DNA from: Flavobacteriales bacterium
GTDB taxonomy: Bacteria > Bacteroidota > Bacteroidia > Flavobacteriales > UBA7312
DNA: 7,986 bases
Assembly: GCA_002862585.1 (NCBI GenBank)
Contig: PKDP01000015.1
Span: forward strand, 1-7,986
Reading direction: 5' to 3'
Position numbers and translations under genes: made by a program. Every line of letters begins with the position of its first letter. Position 1 is the stretch's first letter. Under the pieces are notes generated by a model. The model saw nothing but the letters and a program-made list of their open reading frames with translations. It searched no databases and was not told where the DNA came from. Positions 1 through 5,881 of this stretch are shown here, in pieces.

Positions 1-477
1 AATATTTGAGATTTTAAGGTAGGATGGTCTAAAATTATAACCCCATTCTGAAATACAATGAGATTCGTCTACAGCTATGAGGTTGATGTTCATTTTCTCA
101 AGCCTTACCTTTACAATTTCATTCTCTAGGCGTTCTGGTGATAGGTATAAAAACTTATAATTTCCGTAGATACAATTATCGAGAGTGATATCTAATTCGG
201 AATGCGACATTCCAGAGGTAATTGCTACAGCTCTGATGTTATTGGACTTGAGAGCCGAAACCTGATCATTCATGAGGGCTATAAGTGGTGATACGACTAT
301 GCAAATACCTTCCATCATCATAGTGGGCACTTGAAAGCATATGGATTTTCCTCCTCCAGTAGGTAATAGTACAAGAGTGTCATTCCCTTCTAGTATTGAA
401 TGAATAACATCAAGTTGAGAACTTCTAAAAGAGTCAAAGCCCCAATATTGTTTCAATATTTTTTCTGGACTCAACAT
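1..477 (-). CDS. recQ: RecQ-family ATP-dependent DNA helicase, N-terminal part (cut by window edge)
   Basis: RecQ enzymes are 3'-to-5' DNA helicases that act in recombination and repair of stalled forks. Translating the minus strand from the ATG at 477 gives 159 uninterrupted codons to the window edge, starting MLSPEKILKQYWGFDSFRS. This is the usual RecQ opening (motif 0, FGFDSFRxxQ type, with Q21). Motif I/Walker A is LLPTGGGKS (residues 38-46), motif Ia is VVSPLIALMNDQV (62-74), LYLSPERL follows (111-118), and motif II is VDESHC (137-142). The aromatic-rich loop EWGYNFRPSY comes next (145-154). Motifs III-VI, the zinc-binding RQC domain and any HRDC domain lie outside the window. The gene starts 17 bp after the stop of the small ATPase gene and is probably the last visible member of the same operon. 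No Shine-Dalgarno is seen. Oddities: DESH instead of the usual DEAH, and E instead of the usual Q before WG. Family assignment is firm; which RecQ paralogue it is cannot be told. Confidence 0.95.
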   Translation of the reverse strand, partial: MLSPEKILKQYWGFDSFRSSQLDVIHSILEGNDTLVLLPTGGGKSICFQVPTMMMEGICIVVSPLIALMNDQVSALKSNNIRAVAITSGMSHSELDITLDNCIYGNYKFLYLSPERLENEIVKVRLEKMNINLIAVDESHCISEWGYNFRPSYLKISNI

Positions 478-494
478 CTTTACGAAGATATGAA

Positions 495-1001
495 TTAGAT
501 TCTATTCAGAATGAAATCAATGCGTTCTTCAACTGTAGTTTTTGGAACTTCTATTAAAGAATAGTTGTAATTGGTGTAGGCTTCTATCATATAGTTATGA
601 ATTTGAACAGCTTCTTCATAGTCCTCAACTCTTTCGTTGTCGGTTTCATAAATGTCATTCCATGGAGGTAGAATGAATACTTTTGTGAAGTACTTATGAT
701 ATTTACAATCGTTATCCATTTTTTCGGAAACTTCAAGCTTATTTTTGGTTAAATAAGCTAGGTTGTCAATCATACTTCTATCATAAAACTGTAAATCTTT
801 TGAGGCGTCAAGGAAATCGTTTTTCCTTAGTTTAAACACTTCATCTTCAAAGTTTAAATCCTTGAATGAAGTAGATATTTTCATACGTTGTATGAGCTGT
901 CTTGAAACTTCTTCATAACAATGGTAGCCTTTCAGTTTAAGCTCGTCTATAAGACTAGTTTTTCCGCTTCCAGGAGCTCCTGTTATTACTATTCTTTTCA
1001 T
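495..1001 (-). CDS. small P-loop ATPase/kinase-like protein, AAA_28 type
   Basis: This is a 168-residue soluble protein of the AAA_28 (predicted ATPase, NadR/kinase-like) type. The sequence shows a Walker A motif GAPGSGKT at residues 8-15 directly after the first beta strand, and EEVSRQLIQ (30-38), the conserved stretch after strand 2. It also has YDRSMIDNLAYL (73-84), where D74-R75 resembles the DR(S/G) element of nucleotide and nucleoside kinases. LPPW follows (111-114), then a lid-like DNERVEDYEEA (121-131) with R124, and a final beta strand and helix. The length is normal for the family. Its substrate is unknown: members are annotated only as ATPases, and a phosphotransferase role on a small molecule or nucleotide is inference from the fold. 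Its ATG shares one base with the stop of the upstream ZIP gene (TAATG), so translation is probably coupled. recQ follows after 17 bp. Confidence 0.85.
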   Translation of the reverse strand: MKRIVITGAPGSGKTSLIDELKLKGYHCYEEVSRQLIQRMKISTSFKDLNFEDEVFKLRKNDFLDASKDLQFYDRSMIDNLAYLTKNKLEVSEKMDNDCKYHKYFTKVFILPPWNDIYETDNERVEDYEEAVQIHNYMIEAYTNYNYSLIEVPKTTVEERIDFILNRI

Positions 1002-1711
1002 TAGAGGAATGTACTTAGTAGAGCAATACTTGTGCCGAGTATTATCGTTAATATTTTTTGACTATTGAAGTGGTGTCCTTCACTACTTTCAAAAAGAATT
1101 GTAGTAGAAATATGAAGAAAAATTCCAATTACTATTGCCATTATTTCATGATAATACCCCGAAATATTACTAATGTATTGGCTAAAAAAGGAGCCTACAG
1201 GTGTTGTTAAAGCAAATATCACTACAAAGAGTAATATTCTTACTTTACTCATTTTGCTTTGAATAAGCATATGGGTAAGGACAATGGCTACAGGAATTTT
1301 ATGCAATACAATTGCAGAAAGTAAAGAATCGTGTGTGTGGTCGTGAATATGATTATGATGTGGTGTTCCTAGTGGCATTCCTTCAATAAATGAGTGAATA
1401 CATAGCCCTACCATTATACTCATGGGTATTGTTCCATGGATATGTCCATGTCCGTGTTCCACACCTTGTGAAAAATGTTCTAGTATAATTTGAATGAAAA
1501 AACCAATTAAAACAAAAAGACCAATTACATGGTTGTTTTCATTGGTAAATGTCTCTGGCATTAAATGAAGCACAGTGATTGAAAACAAATATGCACCACT
1601 AAATGAAATAAACAATTTTGTTGTTTTATTCGAAATGTTTTTAAAATAAAAAGCAATAAATGCTCCAATAAAAACAGAGAGAAAAAGAACTATGTAGTTG
1701 GTTAGACTCAT
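1001..1711 (-). CDS. ZIP-family divalent metal transporter
   Basis: This is a 236-residue inner-membrane protein with eight predicted hydrophobic segments (roughly 4-23, 31-53, 61-80, 95-115, 129-150, 157-177, 187-207 and 219-236), the ZIP fold. ZIP proteins move Zn2+, Fe2+ or Mn2+ into the cytoplasm. Family marks are HLMPE in segment 2 (49-53), HSFIEGMPLG in segment 4 (106-115; H106 and E110 are expected metal ligands) and HKIP in segment 5 (137-140). Two His-rich stretches stand out: HGHGHIHG (86-93) in the usual loop between segments 3 and 4, and HHNHIHDHTHD (118-128) between segments 4 and 5. The residue after HKIP is V141, where many ZIPs carry an acidic or His ligand. The start codon overlaps the upstream methyltransferase stop by four bases (ATGA) and its own stop overlaps the next gene, so it sits in the middle of a tightly coupled operon. 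The metal cannot be deduced from sequence. Confidence 0.92.
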   Translation of the reverse strand: MSLTNYIVLFLSVFIGAFIAFYFKNISNKTTKLFISFSGAYLFSITVLHLMPETFTNENNHVIGLFVLIGFFIQIILEHFSQGVEHGHGHIHGTIPMSIMVGLCIHSFIEGMPLGTPHHNHIHDHTHDSLLSAIVLHKIPVAIVLTHMLIQSKMSKVRILLFVVIFALTTPVGSFFSQYISNISGYYHEIMAIVIGIFLHISTTILFESSEGHHFNSQKILTIILGTSIALLSTFL

Positions 1712-2433
1712 TTCTGTAAAAGTAATATTAGTCGTTGTGAATTAATTGCGTCAAAGTCATTAAAATCATAATCACCCCACAAATTTATAATTTTCAATCC
1801 AGCTTTATCCACTAATTTTTTGAAATCGTTAAGCGTAAGTGCACGAACTTTTTCTATAAAGTGATAAGATTGATTATTGTCATTGAACTTTATATCCTTA
1901 ATGATGTAGCTATTCTCAACTCTTCTATTGATTTTAAATAGAATATGTTCTACTTTTTTCTCTTCATTTTCAACTAATTTAGAGATGATTTTCTTTGAAT
2001 TCATAAAGTCAATGACTATTTGTCCACCTTTTTTAAGATTTGAGGACATAGCTTTAACTGCATCTTCATTTTCTTTATCACTATTGAAGTAACCAAAGCT
2101 TGTAAAAAGGTTTAAAACAAAGTCGAATTCTCCTTTCTTATAGACTTGCCTCATATCATGTACATTAAAATGAAGACGTTTATTGCTAAATGAATGGGCA
2201 TAATCAATGCTTTCCTTTGATAAATCAATACCTTCAACCTTAAATCCTTTTTCATTTATAGAAATTGAATGTCGTCCTTTGCCACAGGCAACATCTAAAA
2301 AAGAATGGTGTTGAGAAGGGTTTAATTGTTCCAGAAGATTAGAAATAAAATTATCAGCTTCACTAAAGTCTCGATCTTTATAAAGAAGGTGGTAGTATGG
2401 ACTGTTAAACCAAGTATCGAACCAATTTTTCAT
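1708..2433 (-). CDS. class I SAM-dependent methyltransferase, substrate unknown
   Basis: This is a 241-residue protein with a Rossmann-type SAM-binding core. Motif I is FLDVACGKGRHS (residues 45-56). Strand 2 ends in the acidic GID (68-70), where D70 should bind the ribose hydroxyls. HDM (92-94) follows, then motif IV-like FDFVLNLFTSFGYF (103-116) and GGQIVIDFMN (136-145). The remaining 95 residues form a beta-rich C-terminal part ending in the core strand RLILLLQ. It opens with WFDTWFNSPYYHLLYKDRD (residues 4-22), an N-terminal stretch I associate with uncharacterised Bacteroidota methyltransferases (from memory). The core type resembles Methyltransf_25/11 small-molecule enzymes; no DNA-methylase NPPY/DPPY motif is present. 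It is the first gene of the operon with the ZIP transporter, ATPase and recQ, and overlaps the ZIP gene by four bases. A promoter-like element lies immediately upstream. Family is sure; the substrate is not known. Confidence 0.9.
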   Translation of the reverse strand: MKNWFDTWFNSPYYHLLYKDRDFSEADNFISNLLEQLNPSQHHSFLDVACGKGRHSISINEKGFKVEGIDLSKESIDYAHSFSNKRLHFNVHDMRQVYKKGEFDFVLNLFTSFGYFNSDKENEDAVKAMSSNLKKGGQIVIDFMNSKKIISKLVENEEKKVEHILFKINRRVENSYIIKDIKFNDNNQSYHFIEKVRALTLNDFKKLVDKAGLKIINLWGDYDFNDFDAINSQRLILLLQK

Positions 2434-2437
2434 TCGT

Positions 2438-2445
2438 CAAATATA
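2438..2445 (-). promoter_or_regulatory. Bacteroidota-type -7 box for the methyltransferase-ZIP-ATPase-recQ operon
   Basis: On the minus strand the octamer TATATTTG matches the Bacteroidota sigma consensus TAnnTTTG exactly. It ends only four bases before the ATG at 2433. A TTAG about 22 bp further upstream is a weak stand-in for the -33 TTG element. If used, transcription would begin at or within a few bases of the start codon, giving a nearly leaderless mRNA. The assignment rests on the consensus match and position only; an AT-rich spacer can produce such a match by chance. Confidence 0.4.
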
Positions 2446-2480
2446 AATTTAATAACGTATTATTTAACTAACTTCGCTGC

Positions 2481-3662
2481 ATGAATAATATTTCAAGAAA
2501 TAACTTTCGGATGATTGCTAAAACTCAACTCGGTCTAGAGGAGATTTTAGCAGACGAACTCAAGCAGTTGGGTGCAATGGATGTTGAAGTTTTAAATAGA
2601 GCCGTTAGTTTTGTTGGTGATATTGGCTTTATGTATAAAGCAAATCTTAATCTGAGAACAGCGATTCGAATTCTTAAGCCAGTTTTTAATTTTACTGCAA
2701 GAAAGGATGTAGAATTATATGAAAAGGCTTTAGAATTGGATTGGCAAAAACACATTAGTATTGATAATACTATTGCTGTTAATGCTGTTGTTCACTCTGA
2801 TTTTTTCAATCATAGCCATTATGTAGCTCTTAAAGTAAAAGATGCCATAGTCGATTATTTTAGAAATTTAACTAAAGGTCGCAGACCTGATGTTGATACT
2901 AAAAATCCTGATATTAGGATAAATATTCATGTCTCCAATGACAAGTGTACATTGTCTCTTGATAGCTCAGGCGAATCCTTACATAAAAGGGGATATAGAC
3001 ACGCTACTAATGAGGCACCAATTAGTGAGGTTTTAGCGGCTGGATTAATTTTACTTAGCGACTGGGATAGAAAGAGTGACTTTTTAGATCCAATGTGTGG
3101 CTCTGGAACAATTTTAATTGAAGCGGCCATGATTGCTTGTAATATTCCTCCAGCTCTGCATAGAAAGAAGTTCTGTTTTATGAATTGGAATAATTTTGAC
3201 GAACCTTTATGGGATAAGATAAAAGAAGTTTCAATGAATAAGGTCTCTGATTTTGAGGGGAGAATTATTGGTTGTGATAGGGCTTTTGCTTCTATTAGAA
3301 AAGCACAAGAAAATATTAAAGATGCTATGCTTGACGATATGATAGAGGTAAAGCGGGCTAACTTTGTGAGAAAACCCGAGTTACTGCCTAACGGTGGTAC
3401 TGTATTATTTAATCCTCCTTATGGAGAGCGACTAAATGTGGACACACAAGAACTTTATGCAAGTATTGGTGATACATTTAAAAAGAATTATGCAGGTTGT
3501 TCTGCATGGTTAATTACATCTGACATGGAAGCTGTTAATAGTATTCATCTAAAGCATACTAGGCGTATTAAGATATTCAATGGTAATTTGGAGTGTCGTT
3601 TCTTAAAGTATGAAATGTACGATGGTTCTAAAAAATTAAGCAAACAAAAAGCGACTGAATAG
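2481..3662 (+). CDS. rlmL: THUMP-domain 23S rRNA (guanine-N2)-methyltransferase, RlmL type
   Basis: This is a 393-residue RNA methyltransferase of the UPF0020 family. The enzyme class methylates N2 of a guanine in 23S rRNA (G2445 in Escherichia coli, where RlmL is fused to RlmK in a protein of about 700 residues). The start IAKTQLGLEEILADEL (12-27) and the following 140 residues form the ferredoxin-like plus THUMP RNA-binding part. LHKRGYR (167-173) is the conserved linker into the catalytic domain. Motif I is DPMCGSGTILIEAA (203-216), the acidic strand-2 end is GCD (264-266) and the catalytic motif IV is NPPYGERL (311-318), typical of N2-guanine methylation. There is no RlmK-like second domain and none is encoded beside it. 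I chose the ATG at 2481; M11 is an alternative but would remove the short N-terminal extension common in relatives. No Shine-Dalgarno is seen. The C-terminal lysine-rich tail (SKKLSKQKATE) is partly encoded by the terminator hairpin. The exact target G is inferred from the family. Confidence 0.92.
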   Translation: MNNISRNNFRMIAKTQLGLEEILADELKQLGAMDVEVLNRAVSFVGDIGFMYKANLNLRTAIRILKPVFNFTARKDVELYEKALELDWQKHISIDNTIAVNAVVHSDFFNHSHYVALKVKDAIVDYFRNLTKGRRPDVDTKNPDIRINIHVSNDKCTLSLDSSGESLHKRGYRHATNEAPISEVLAAGLILLSDWDRKSDFLDPMCGSGTILIEAAMIACNIPPALHRKKFCFMNWNNFDEPLWDKIKEVSMNKVSDFEGRIIGCDRAFASIRKAQENIKDAMLDDMIEVKRANFVRKPELLPNGGTVLFNPPYGERLNVDTQELYASIGDTFKKNYAGCSAWLITSDMEAVNSIHLKHTRRIKIFNGNLECRFLKYEMYDGSKKLSKQKATE

Positions 3663-3672
3663 TCGCTTTTTT
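3646..3672. terminator. bidirectional intrinsic terminator between converging genes
   Basis: A perfect 11-bp inverted repeat, AAAAAGCGACT (3646-3656) and AGTCGCTTTTT (3661-3671), encloses the four-base loop GAAT. Six Ts follow GTCGC on the plus strand, so it fits a Rho-independent terminator for rlmL. Read on the minus strand, the same hairpin is followed by CTTTTTGTTTG, so it can also stop transcripts of the outer-membrane protein gene, whose stop codon is at 3699-3697. The rlmL stop codon TAG (3660-3662) lies within the hairpin. Confidence 0.85.
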
Positions 3673-3696
3673 ATTTACTTGTAATTTAGTGCTAAA

Positions 3697-5826
3697 CTAT
3701 AGACCAATTAATTCTTTAGCCTTCTTAATGGATATTTGCTCATTATTGTAGAATGCAATTGGGTAACATCCGTCATAGCCCATTTTCGTAACTTTCTCAA
3801 GTCTTAGCATAGCTGCTTGAATATTTGTAAATGTACCTGTTGTATATCTGAAAATACCATTTGATATTTCTGTTTTTTCCACACCTTCGAGTTCATTTAT
3901 TTTAGCAATTTCTACAACTTCATTTTTGCTATAAATACCTAGTTGTATTTTAAAGATTACGTCACCATAAACCGATGCATTCTCTTCATTGTAACCGATA
4001 TCCATATATTCCTTAGCACCTACTAATTCACCTTCTTTGATGGCTACTACTTTGGCGTTTTCATAGCTCATGAAGTAAAGCTCATTTCTTCTTTCAAGAG
4101 CTTCTTCGTAAGATGAGTAACCTTCAGTAAATACATGCTTAAATCCTTCATTGTCCTCAAAGATGACTAATTCGTCTAAGTCATAGAAGTCAAGGTCAAC
4201 TTCTTTTAATACATCCAATTGAACACGGAAAACGATATCCTGAAGAGGAGGTAGGTCTTCCAATTTAGCTGATGCTCTTAAGTTTCTTTCTCTGTTGATT
4301 TCATCAGAAGTTACTTTTCTTAAGTCACCTTGTTTATCTTCAACTAAATATGTGTTTGAATAACCACTATTGATAAGTTGTTTTTGGCGTTGATTAGCCT
4401 TCATTAAATCTTCGTATTCGCCAGAGTAGTAAGATGTGTAATCACCTTCAATAGTGCTCTTAATATTTCTAATACTCATCAATCTATTAATCTCTGAAGC
4501 ATCCATTCCTTTAGAATGTTTAGCCATTTTAATTTTGTAGTACGTTTTAGAGTTCAAATCAATATACTGAGAAGGAATAACCGTTTCCTCAAATTCTTTT
4601 TGTTGTTCAAAAATTTGTTGGAAGACTTTAGGCTTAAATATATCTACCATAAGAGTATCACCATCAATATTTACGACCTCTTTTGTGATTTTAATGAATT
4701 TATCAGTAGGGTAGTTTTCATCAAAATAAGATGACGCATCTTTTCTTGATGTTGCGTTTAGGTAATTTAGATAAATAGCTTCACTCATTTTGTCTGTTAA
4801 CTGCACACCATTTACACTTACAACTGCTCCTTGTGGAGTATTTAGTTCTTTGTCTAAGTAATCTGGGACATCATCATTATCTGTGTCGACGGGGCAACCT
4901 ACGGCATTCACTTTAACTCTTGAAGGTGTACCAATACAGAAATCATCAATATCTGCAACACCATCGCCATCTTCATCTTCTCTGTCTAAGCTTTCGAAAT
5001 TCACTAGATAATCGTCATGCACTTGAGGAACGTAATCGTCCTCTTCACAATTTTTGCAGTATAAATCATAGACTGCATGTACTGAATTTACAAAGTATTT
5101 ATCTGATGAGCCATCGACAATATTATCAATATAATCAGAATTTGTATAGTGATAAGCAGAACTAAAGTTTAGGTTCAATCTATCGTTAATCTTAAATTTC
5201 ACTCCTAAAGTGACAGGAATTTCTATAGCTGTTTGACTGTATGCCTCTGTATTTTCAGGGTTTATGAGCCAGTCGCTAAGTAAATCAATTTCATATTCGT
5301 TATTGCTATCATCGTTTGAACCTTTTGAGTCAAATTTCAGATAGTTTAAACCTAAACCAACATAAGGAGTGAGTTTATTTTGAGAGCTTGATTTGTTTAA
5401 ATTATAGTTAAATCTAAAGCCAATTGAATTTAGTGTGCTCTTGAAGTTTTTTGGTAAATCATCAATGGAAATACCATCTACTCTTACAACACCTTCTTGC
5501 ATGACTAATGCTGCATCTATATTCTCATTTAAGCTAGCAGCTAAACCAATTTGAAATCCTGACTGTCCGATAAGTCCAGAGTTACGTGAATCTAAAATAT
5601 CTCCTCTAAAGTTAAAGTTACCAAAGCCTATAAACAGTTTTGGCTCTAGTTTTATAGGCTCATTAGTATTAGCATCATTATCTAGAACTTTGTTTGAGAC
5701 ACTATCTTCAGAATTTTCTGAAACCCCAGATTGGTATTCAGAAGGTATATACTCTGGGTCTGGAATTTGTGCCCACGCAAGGGTAATTAAAGTACTTAAA
5801 ATTGCTGTTGAAACGAATTTTTTCAT
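3697..5826 (-). CDS. outer-membrane beta-barrel protein with TSP3 calcium repeats and three SPOR-like repeats
   Basis: This 709-residue exported protein has a signal peptide at 1-19 (MKKF, hydrophobic core, AWA before Q20). An acidic, probably disordered stretch follows (20-60). Then comes an outer-membrane beta-barrel-like region with alternating strands (about 61-255, e.g. PKLFIGFGNFNFRGDI and LTPYVGLGLNYLKF). A short CKNC motif (257-260) leads into thrombospondin type 3-like Asp-rich repeats (about 281-326: DEDGDGVADIDD, VGCPVDTDNDDVPDYLD), which bind calcium in related proteins; C297 and C311 are placed as in OmpA-family relatives. A linker (327-425) follows, and the C-terminus holds three diverged repeats of about 80 residues resembling SPOR domains. 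The standard OmpA peptidoglycan-binding domain is absent. Expected location is the outer membrane with the C-terminal part in the periplasm, possibly contacting the cell wall (inference). It starts 55 bp after the LOG-family gene and shares a terminator with rlmL. The precise function is unknown. Confidence 0.85.
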   Translation of the reverse strand: MKKFVSTAILSTLITLAWAQIPDPEYIPSEYQSGVSENSEDSVSNKVLDNDANTNEPIKLEPKLFIGFGNFNFRGDILDSRNSGLIGQSGFQIGLAASLNENIDAALVMQEGVVRVDGISIDDLPKNFKSTLNSIGFRFNYNLNKSSSQNKLTPYVGLGLNYLKFDSKGSNDDSNNEYEIDLLSDWLINPENTEAYSQTAIEIPVTLGVKFKINDRLNLNFSSAYHYTNSDYIDNIVDGSSDKYFVNSVHAVYDLYCKNCEEDDYVPQVHDDYLVNFESLDREDEDGDGVADIDDFCIGTPSRVKVNAVGCPVDTDNDDVPDYLDKELNTPQGAVVSVNGVQLTDKMSEAIYLNYLNATSRKDASSYFDENYPTDKFIKITKEVVNIDGDTLMVDIFKPKVFQQIFEQQKEFEETVIPSQYIDLNSKTYYKIKMAKHSKGMDASEINRLMSIRNIKSTIEGDYTSYYSGEYEDLMKANQRQKQLINSGYSNTYLVEDKQGDLRKVTSDEINRERNLRASAKLEDLPPLQDIVFRVQLDVLKEVDLDFYDLDELVIFEDNEGFKHVFTEGYSSYEEALERRNELYFMSYENAKVVAIKEGELVGAKEYMDIGYNEENASVYGDVIFKIQLGIYSKNEVVEIAKINELEGVEKTEISNGIFRYTTGTFTNIQAAMLRLEKVTKMGYDGCYPIAFYNNEQISIKKAKELIGL
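3712..4545 (-). repeat. three tandem SPOR-like protein repeats in the outer-membrane protein
   Basis: Within the 709-residue protein, residues 428-510, 530-608 and 622-705 share one pattern. Each opens with a beta strand (YYKIKM, VFRVQL, IFKIQL), then a variable helix. A Gly-containing turn and paired strands follow (YTSYYSGEYED, FKHVFTEGYSSYEEA, FRYTTGTFTNIQAA), then a helix ending near (S/M)GY or SY, a strand with A or Y (NTYLVED, AKVVAIKEG, CYPIAFYNN), and a closing (I/V)xxxxAKE-like helix. This is the layout of SPOR domains, which bind glycan strands in other proteins. The copies are strongly diverged from each other, so the relationship is inferred from pattern, not identity. Confidence 0.6.
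4849..4986 (-). other. thrombospondin type 3-like calcium-binding segment of the outer-membrane protein
   Basis: Residues 281-326 carry two Asp-rich calcium-binding loops, DREDEDGDGVADIDD and DTDNDDVPDYLD, separated by FCIGTPSRVKVNAVGCP. This is the standard Bacteroidota arrangement between a barrel and the periplasmic domain of OmpA-like proteins. The second loop is slightly degenerate: N and D replace the usual G residues (DTDNDD versus DTDGDG). Confidence 0.75.
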
Positions 5827-5854
5827 CTAAATTCTTATTAGTTGTGATCGTTTG

Positions 5855-5862
5855 TAAAACTA
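5855..5862 (-). promoter_or_regulatory. possible -7 box for the outer-membrane protein gene (weak)
   Basis: In the 55-bp gap between the LOG-family gene and the outer-membrane protein gene, the minus strand carries TAGTTTTA, a seven-of-eight match to TAnnTTTG, 28 bp before the ATG at 5826. I see no convincing -33 TTG element at the right spacing. The gap is larger than the 12 bp between the preceding pair, which would suit a separate promoter for an abundant envelope protein, but the call is speculative. Confidence 0.2.
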
Positions 5863-5881
5863 AGAAAATTTCTATTATGAA

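Noticed and set aside
1..2433. RecQ helicase, P-loop ATPase and methyltransferase side by side, reminiscent of a defence island
   Set aside because: The methyltransferase lacks DNA-methylase motifs (no NPPY/DPPY), the ATPase is a small AAA_28 protein without nuclease or sensor domains, a metal transporter sits in the middle, and there are no mobile-element or restriction genes. A housekeeping operon fits better.
2434..2480. A plus-strand promoter for rlmL within the divergent gap
   Set aside because: TATTATTT is the nearest thing to a -7 box, but it misses key positions of TAnnTTTG and has no suitable -33 partner, so I do not call it.
2525..3130. Minus-strand open frames opposite rlmL (2525-2755 and 2927-3130)
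   Set aside because: They lie wholly inside a well-conserved coding gene, show no recognisable domains, and have compositions expected of antisense frames.
4516..5165. Plus-strand open frames opposite the outer-membrane protein gene (4516-4734 and 4920-5165), including a His-rich peptide
   Set aside because: They are antisense to the coding strand; the His-rich stretch is just the complement of the Asp/Gly-rich TSP3 codons.
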